This document shows, in pieces, positions 60,114 through 64,000 of a DNA stretch of 64,000 bases. Positions within the stretch are counted from its first letter, which is position 1. Every line of letters begins with the position of its first letter. The DNA lies in NCBI RefSeq assembly GCF_040372165.1, contig NZ_BAABWG010000001.1:744001-808000 (forward strand), given 5' to 3'. The notes beneath the pieces were generated by a model, which saw nothing but the letters and a program-made list of their open reading frames with translations, made no database searches and had not been told where the DNA came from. Both the position numbers and the translations under genes were made by a program. Source of the DNA: Hydrogenophaga sp040372165 (GTDB lineage Bacteria; Pseudomonadota; Gammaproteobacteria; Burkholderiales; Burkholderiaceae_C).

Positions 60114-61184
60114 GTGCAGACCAGACGATCGGTTATGGCGGGAGGCCTGCTCGCTGCGCTTGGCGCGGTAGAGGTGGCTTCGCTTGCCTCGGCCGCATCG
60201 CGCTGGTCGCGAAACATTTCCATTGCAACCGTTGACCCCTCATCCTTCAGCGAGCTGCCTTTGGTGCTGGCACAGCGATTGGGCTTTTTCGCTGACGAAG
60301 GCCTGAGTGTCCAGCTGGTGCAGGCCCAGAGCCACGCCCATGCCGTCGGACTGCTCAGAAGAGGCCAGGTGCAGGTCATCTCCAGCCGCTTCAGCGATTT
60401 GCTTATCAACCGGGCCAACAGCGACTATCGAGGCATCGCGCGGCGAGAGTCCCTGCAGTCGTTTGTGGTGCAGGGGCGCTCCCCTTCAATGTTGCTGGGC
60501 GCCAAGGCGACGGCAGTCGGGGCCGATGGGGAAATGGACTGGCGCGGCAAGACCGTGGCCGTGGCGGCTCTGGGGTCCGATGCGCACAGGCTTGCCCGGT
60601 ATCTGGTCGATCGCCAGCAGACTGTGCAGGGCAGGCGCGGACCGGCCACGCAGTACAAGGCCATAGCGAGCCCCAGCAGCGCGATGGCGGCGTTTCAGTC
60701 CGGGCAGGTGGATGCGATTTGCTACCCGGACCCGGTGGCTACGCTGTTCGAGCGCAGAGGCACCATGCGCATTCTGGCTGACCTGCGAACCACAGACGGC
60801 TGCAAGGCTGCGTTGGGGGGGCTTGTGGCCACCGGGTGCCTGATTGCAAGTGCACGAACCATTGAGGCCAGTCCTGCGGTTTGTCAGGGCCTGACCAATG
60901 GCGTCGTGCGGGCGCTCCGCTGGATTCAGACTGCCGGTCCGCTTGATGTGGTCAAGACTGTGCCAGAGAGCTATTTCGGGGGCGACCGGGGTGTCTATCT
61001 GGCGGCCTTTGTCAGGTCCCGGCAGGCCTGGTCAAATGATGGCGCCATGCCGCCAGACGCGGCGCTGACGCTGGCAAAAGTGATGGCGCGCACGGAGGTC
61101 TCTCTACCGGTGCAACGCCTGGCGCTGGACAGCACGTTCACCAACCTGTTCGCCGAAAAGGCGATGGAGCTGGTGCGCAGCTGA
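60114..61184 (+). CDS. NitT/TauT-type ABC substrate-binding protein (orphan)
   Basis: GTG start at 60114 (MQTRRSVMAGG) with GGAAGGGG upstream; the ATG at 60048 gives no signal peptide at the start. About 356 aa. Signal with RRSVMAGGLLAALGAVEVASLASAAS (Tat-like), then an SBP fold: ISIATVDPSSFSELPLVLAQRLGFFADEGLSVQLVQ, GQVQVISSRFSDLL, AFQSGQVDAICYPDPVATLFERRGTMRILADLRT. This pattern matches SsuA/TauA/ThiY-like proteins. No permease or ATPase genes are adjacent. Confidence 0.8.
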   Translation: MQTRRSVMAGGLLAALGAVEVASLASAASRWSRNISIATVDPSSFSELPLVLAQRLGFFADEGLSVQLVQAQSHAHAVGLLRRGQVQVISSRFSDLLINRANSDYRGIARRESLQSFVVQGRSPSMLLGAKATAVGADGEMDWRGKTVAVAALGSDAHRLARYLVDRQQTVQGRRGPATQYKAIASPSSAMAAFQSGQVDAICYPDPVATLFERRGTMRILADLRTTDGCKAALGGLVATGCLIASARTIEASPAVCQGLTNGVVRALRWIQTAGPLDVVKTVPESYFGGDRGVYLAAFVRSRQAWSNDGAMPPDAALTLAKVMARTEVSLPVQRLALDSTFTNLFAEKAMELVRS

Positions 61185-61204
61185 CGGCCCAGGCCCTCCA
61201 GCCG

Positions 61205-62782
61205 TTACTTCACTTTGACCTTCGATGGCACACGGCGCTTGGAGGTGCTTTTCTTCCGGGATGACTTGGAGGACACACGGCGCTTGGCGCTTGACTTGGA
61301 CGTCGATGCCAGGCGCACGCTCTTGGGCAGATGGACTTTGAGGCGCTGGCCGATCTTCAGGTGTGACCTGGGCGAAAGCCCATTCCAGCTCGCCAGGCTT
61401 GCCGTACTGATGCCGTGGCGGCGTGCGATGCCACTGAGTGTGTCGCCTCTGCGCACGCGGATCTGTGTGCTCTGCAGAACGCTGTCTGGCTGTAGCGAAA
61501 TCGTGCCGTTGTCGGCGACATGCTCGGGGACGTCCCCGTTGTGCTTGCCATTGCGGTGAATCAGCAAGCTGGATCCACGGCGAATTCGCATGCGCGGAGG
61601 TATGTCGTTGGCCCGGCGCAGTTCCAGCTCGTCCATGCCAACGGATTTGGCCGCATCCTTGACGCTCATGGTCCTGGGAGCGACCCATGCAGTCCACGAG
61701 GCCAGTGGACCGCTGTAGTGGCGCAGGTTGTCCTGGAAGATTCCGATATTGTCCCAGGGCAGCAGAACGTGAGGTGTCCCAGCTGCCATGACGATGGGCT
61801 GCTTGATGGAGGGGTTGAGCACTCTGAAGTCCTGCTCGCTGATGTTGGCGAGCCTGGCAATGACATCGACGTCCATGTCGCGGTCAAGTGCGATCGTGTC
61901 GAAGAACGGATGGTTGCCAATGGTTGGTAGCTGGACACCATAGCGCACCGGGCTGGCCACGATGTTCTTCATGGCCTGAAGCTTGGGCACGTAATGCTGC
62001 GTCTCACGCGGCATCTCCATGGCCTGGTAGGTCAGGGGTATGTTGGCTCGCTCATTGCGCGAGAGAGCGCGGCCCACGTTGCCCGGCCCCCAGTTGTAGG
62101 CTGCCAGGGCAAGGTGCCAGTCACCAAAGCGTTCGTGCAGCTGTGTGAGGTAGTCCAGCGCCGCGTTGGTGGATGCCAGCACGTCACGGCGGTCGTCGCG
62201 GAATGCGTTCTGCTTCAGGTCGAAATGCTGACCCGTTGCAGGCATGAACTGCCACATGCCCGCAGCGCGCGCGCTGGAGACAGCCTCAGGGTTGAAGGCG
62301 CTTTCAATGAAGGGCAGCAAAGCCAGCTCCATGGGAAGCTCGCGCCGTTCAATCTCCTCGACGATGTGGAACAGATAGCGCTCGGAGCGCGCCGTCATGC
62401 GCTGCATGTAGTCGTGTCGACTGGCGTAGAACTGCTCCTTGTCACGGACGATGTCGTTTTCCAGATCCGGCATCTTGAAGCCGCGTCGGATGCGTTCCCA
62501 GACGTCCGCAGGCGGTGTCAGTGCCGTCACCTCCGGTGAGTGAATGGTTGCCGTGGTGATCTGGTTCAGCGGTCCCTTGGGGATGTCTGACTCGGATCCT
62601 CGGGTCACATTGACTCTGGGTTCGCCGACCGGTTCGGCCGGGCGTGGCGCTGGCGCATTGGGTGCAACGGTGCTACATCCCGCCAGAATGACAATGGACG
62701 CAGCGCCAAACAGGGTTCGGCAGCGCCGGATCAGCGGCCCGGGGGCCGTCAACAGAGATTTGTTCAAAATTGGTTCTTCCAT
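61205..62782 (-). CDS. mltD: Membrane-bound lytic murein transglycosylase D
   Basis: 525 aa. Signal and lipobox LAGC; SLT domain with catalytic Glu in LLPFIESAFNPEAVSSARAAGMWQFMPATGQHF and LALAAYNWGPGNVGRA; one clear LysM domain near the end (IRVRRGDTLSGIARRHGISTASLASWNGLSPRSHLKIGQRL); then a Lys/Arg/Ser-rich basic tail. Cleaves peptidoglycan to 1,6-anhydro products. Its start overlaps the gloB end by 19 nt. Confidence 0.95.
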   Translation of the reverse strand: MEEPILNKSLLTAPGPLIRRCRTLFGAASIVILAGCSTVAPNAPAPRPAEPVGEPRVNVTRGSESDIPKGPLNQITTATIHSPEVTALTPPADVWERIRRGFKMPDLENDIVRDKEQFYASRHDYMQRMTARSERYLFHIVEEIERRELPMELALLPFIESAFNPEAVSSARAAGMWQFMPATGQHFDLKQNAFRDDRRDVLASTNAALDYLTQLHERFGDWHLALAAYNWGPGNVGRALSRNERANIPLTYQAMEMPRETQHYVPKLQAMKNIVASPVRYGVQLPTIGNHPFFDTIALDRDMDVDVIARLANISEQDFRVLNPSIKQPIVMAAGTPHVLLPWDNIGIFQDNLRHYSGPLASWTAWVAPRTMSVKDAAKSVGMDELELRRANDIPPRMRIRRGSSLLIHRNGKHNGDVPEHVADNGTISLQPDSVLQSTQIRVRRGDTLSGIARRHGISTASLASWNGLSPRSHLKIGQRLKVHLPKSVRLASTSKSSAKRRVSSKSSRKKSTSKRRVPSKVKVK

Positions 62783-63534
62783 TCGCGCAATGCGGTCCAG
62801 ACGCTGATCTCGTCAGCGCTGGTGGCCGGCGCATGTTTTTGGGCCGACTGGATCACTTCCGCTTGTGAGGCACGAAGAAACGGGTTGATGTGTCGTTCGG
62901 TGTCTATCGTGCTGGGCACCGTCGGGATGCCCTGGGAACGCTTGCTCTTGCATTGCGCGATATAGGCTTGCAAGTCGGCATTGCCTGGCTCCACGGCCTC
63001 GGCAAAAGCCAGGTTGGCAAGCGTGTATTCGTGCGCACAGCAAACCCGGGTTTCAGCGGGCAGGGACGACAGCGCAGCCAGTGAAGCGTGCATCTGCTGA
63101 GGCGTTTCCTCGAACAGCCGGCCACAACCGCCGCTGAAGAGCGTATCACCACAGAAGACGAGCGGGCCGCTGTCGAGCTGATCGCAAAAGTAAGCAATGT
63201 GGCCGGCAGTGTGGCCCGGCACGTCCATGACCTTGAACTCGAGTCCCAGCAGCCCGATGCGCTGCCCACCCTGAACGCGGGTCAGCGGCTCGGGCATCTT
63301 CTCCAGGGCAGGCCCGAATACCTGGCAGCCCATCGCCTCGCGCAGCTCGGCCACGCCACCGGTATGGTCCCCATGATGGTGGGTGATCAAGACGGCTTCA
63401 AGGGTGAGCTTGTGCTCCTTGAGGTAGGAAATGACGCCCGCAGTTTCGCCTGGATCGACCACCAGCGCGTGGCTGGCGTCATGCAGTACCCAGATGTAGT
63501 TGTCGTTGAAAGCCGGGACCGGGTGGAGGGTCAT
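62764..63534 (-). CDS. gloB: Hydroxyacylglutathione hydrolase (glyoxalase II)
   Basis: 256 aa from ATG 63534 (MTLHPVPAFNDNYIWVL), the conserved start. Metallo-beta-lactamase motif THHHGDHTGG, then VPGHTAGHIAYF, GDTLFSGGCGRLFE and CCAHEYTLANLAFA, and the C-terminal substrate residues IPTVPSTIDTERHINPFLR. Hydrolyses S-lactoylglutathione in methylglyoxal detoxification. Confidence 0.97.
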   Translation of the reverse strand: MTLHPVPAFNDNYIWVLHDASHALVVDPGETAGVISYLKEHKLTLEAVLITHHHGDHTGGVAELREAMGCQVFGPALEKMPEPLTRVQGGQRIGLLGLEFKVMDVPGHTAGHIAYFCDQLDSGPLVFCGDTLFSGGCGRLFEETPQQMHASLAALSSLPAETRVCCAHEYTLANLAFAEAVEPGNADLQAYIAQCKSKRSQGIPTVPSTIDTERHINPFLRASQAEVIQSAQKHAPATSADEISVWTALREWKNQF

Positions 63535-63672
63535 TCCGGTTACTGGAGAAGAATGCATGCTGACGGTCAAGGGCGTGTAGAGTACGTTGGTACAGGCGAA
63601 CAGCTGGGTGGTGGATTCCGTGCGCAGGCAGGAGTTCCCAACGGACATTTGGCCTGAATCCACGCTAAGCCC

Positions 63673-64000
63673 ATGAATCCATCCATTATAGGTTTGCAGC
63701 ATTGGTTCCAGACGCCGCCAGGACAGTACCTGCTCGAGTGGGAGCAGGCGCAGTTCGATGTGGCTGTGGCCGATATTTTTGGCTTCAATGCCCTGCAAAT
63801 GGGCGTGCCGCAACTGGATACCTTGCAGGCCAACCGAATGCCGCACCGCTGGCTGGCGTTGCCTGAGCCACCGCCGAGCTTTGTCGGAGGAGAAGCGGAT
63901 GAAGCGCATGCTTCGTCCAGGTCTCTGGGTGACGGGCGAAAGCCCGTGGCAGCACTGATGACGGACCCCGCTGCCATGCCTTTTCCTGCTGGCAGCCTGG
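63673..64000 (+). CDS. Start of a class I methyltransferase-type gene, cut by the window end
   Basis: The frame from ATG 63673 is open to the window end (109 codons). MNPSIIGLQHWFQTPPGQYLLEWEQAQFDVAVADIFGFNALQMG and LQANRMPHRW match the N-terminal part of the SAM-dependent methyltransferase-like protein commonly found divergent from gloB in Burkholderiales. The SAM-binding motif itself would lie beyond or near the end. Confidence 0.75.
   Translation, partial: MNPSIIGLQHWFQTPPGQYLLEWEQAQFDVAVADIFGFNALQMGVPQLDTLQANRMPHRWLALPEPPPSFVGGEADEAHASSRSLGDGRKPVAALMTDPAAMPFPAGSL
63685..63690 (-). promoter_or_regulatory. Candidate -10 of the gloB-mltD promoter
   Basis: Reads TATAAT on the minus strand, inside the first codons of the divergent methyltransferase gene; about 150 nt before gloB. 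No strong -35 seen. Confidence 0.4.

Noticed and set aside
1..64000. CRISPR arrays, tRNAs, intact IS elements or integrase genes
   Set aside because: No regularly spaced repeats, cloverleaf genes, transposase or integrase motifs were seen on either strand.

Overview
The window is high-GC DNA with the gene order and protein families of a betaproteobacterium of the order Burkholderiales, most likely family Comamonadaceae. The pointers are the glmM / pst-pho / ppk-ppx neighbourhood, an AddAB-type recombination pair, dnaX-ybaB-recR, and a palindromic G/C-run intergenic repeat that I associate with Comamonadaceae genomes. No tRNA, rRNA, CRISPR array or intact insertion sequence was seen.

Region 1 (1-19.9 kb) is the right part of a chromosomal type IV secretion system (T4SS). 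It carries VirB5, VirB6, a long VirB7-like lipoprotein, VirB8, VirB9, VirB10, VirB11 and VirD4; VirB1-B4 are not in the window and no relaxase is seen. Effector and immunity candidates are interleaved: a 787-aa protein ending in what looks like an XVIPCD (the secretion signal of bacteria-killing 'X-T4SS' effectors), an LprI-type lipoprotein between virB11 and virD4, a Sel1-repeat lipoprotein overlapping a second candidate effector, and small unknown proteins. A lipoprotein+VirB5 module is present twice. The first VirB5 copy is truncated, and the two modules bracket the Sel1/effector pair. A broken remnant of an effector locus lies just upstream of the intact one. The best reading is an antibacterial T4SS with exchangeable toxin/immunity slots.

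Region 2 (19.9-26.9 kb) holds glmM and a GNAT gene, a minus-strand NamZ / DOMON / lipoprotein trio, and an arsenic operon (arsR-arsI-arsC-acr3) with a clear operator.

Region 3 (27-45.4 kb) is a phosphate block. It starts with olsB plus a metallophosphoesterase and a GT4 glycosyltransferase, which fit the PlcP-Agt phosphate-saving lipid remodelling pair. Then come ppk, sixA, a hybrid kinase with an Hpt domain and a response regulator with a degenerate cyclase domain, followed by ppx divergent from pstS-pstCAB-phoU-phoB-phoR with candidate Pho boxes on both strands.

Region 4 (45.5-64 kb) is housekeeping: an ArnT-like membrane protein, rpmE2, a roughly 500-bp palindromic repeat, rho, trxA, addB-addA, dnaX (with an A9 slippery run plus hairpin that predicts a short gamma-like product), ybaB, recR, an orphan NitT/TauT-type binding protein, mltD, gloB and the start of a methyltransferase gene. 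glmM, ppk and dnaX each have a -10-like hexamer 6-8 nt before the ATG and no Shine-Dalgarno sequence, so they may be leaderless.
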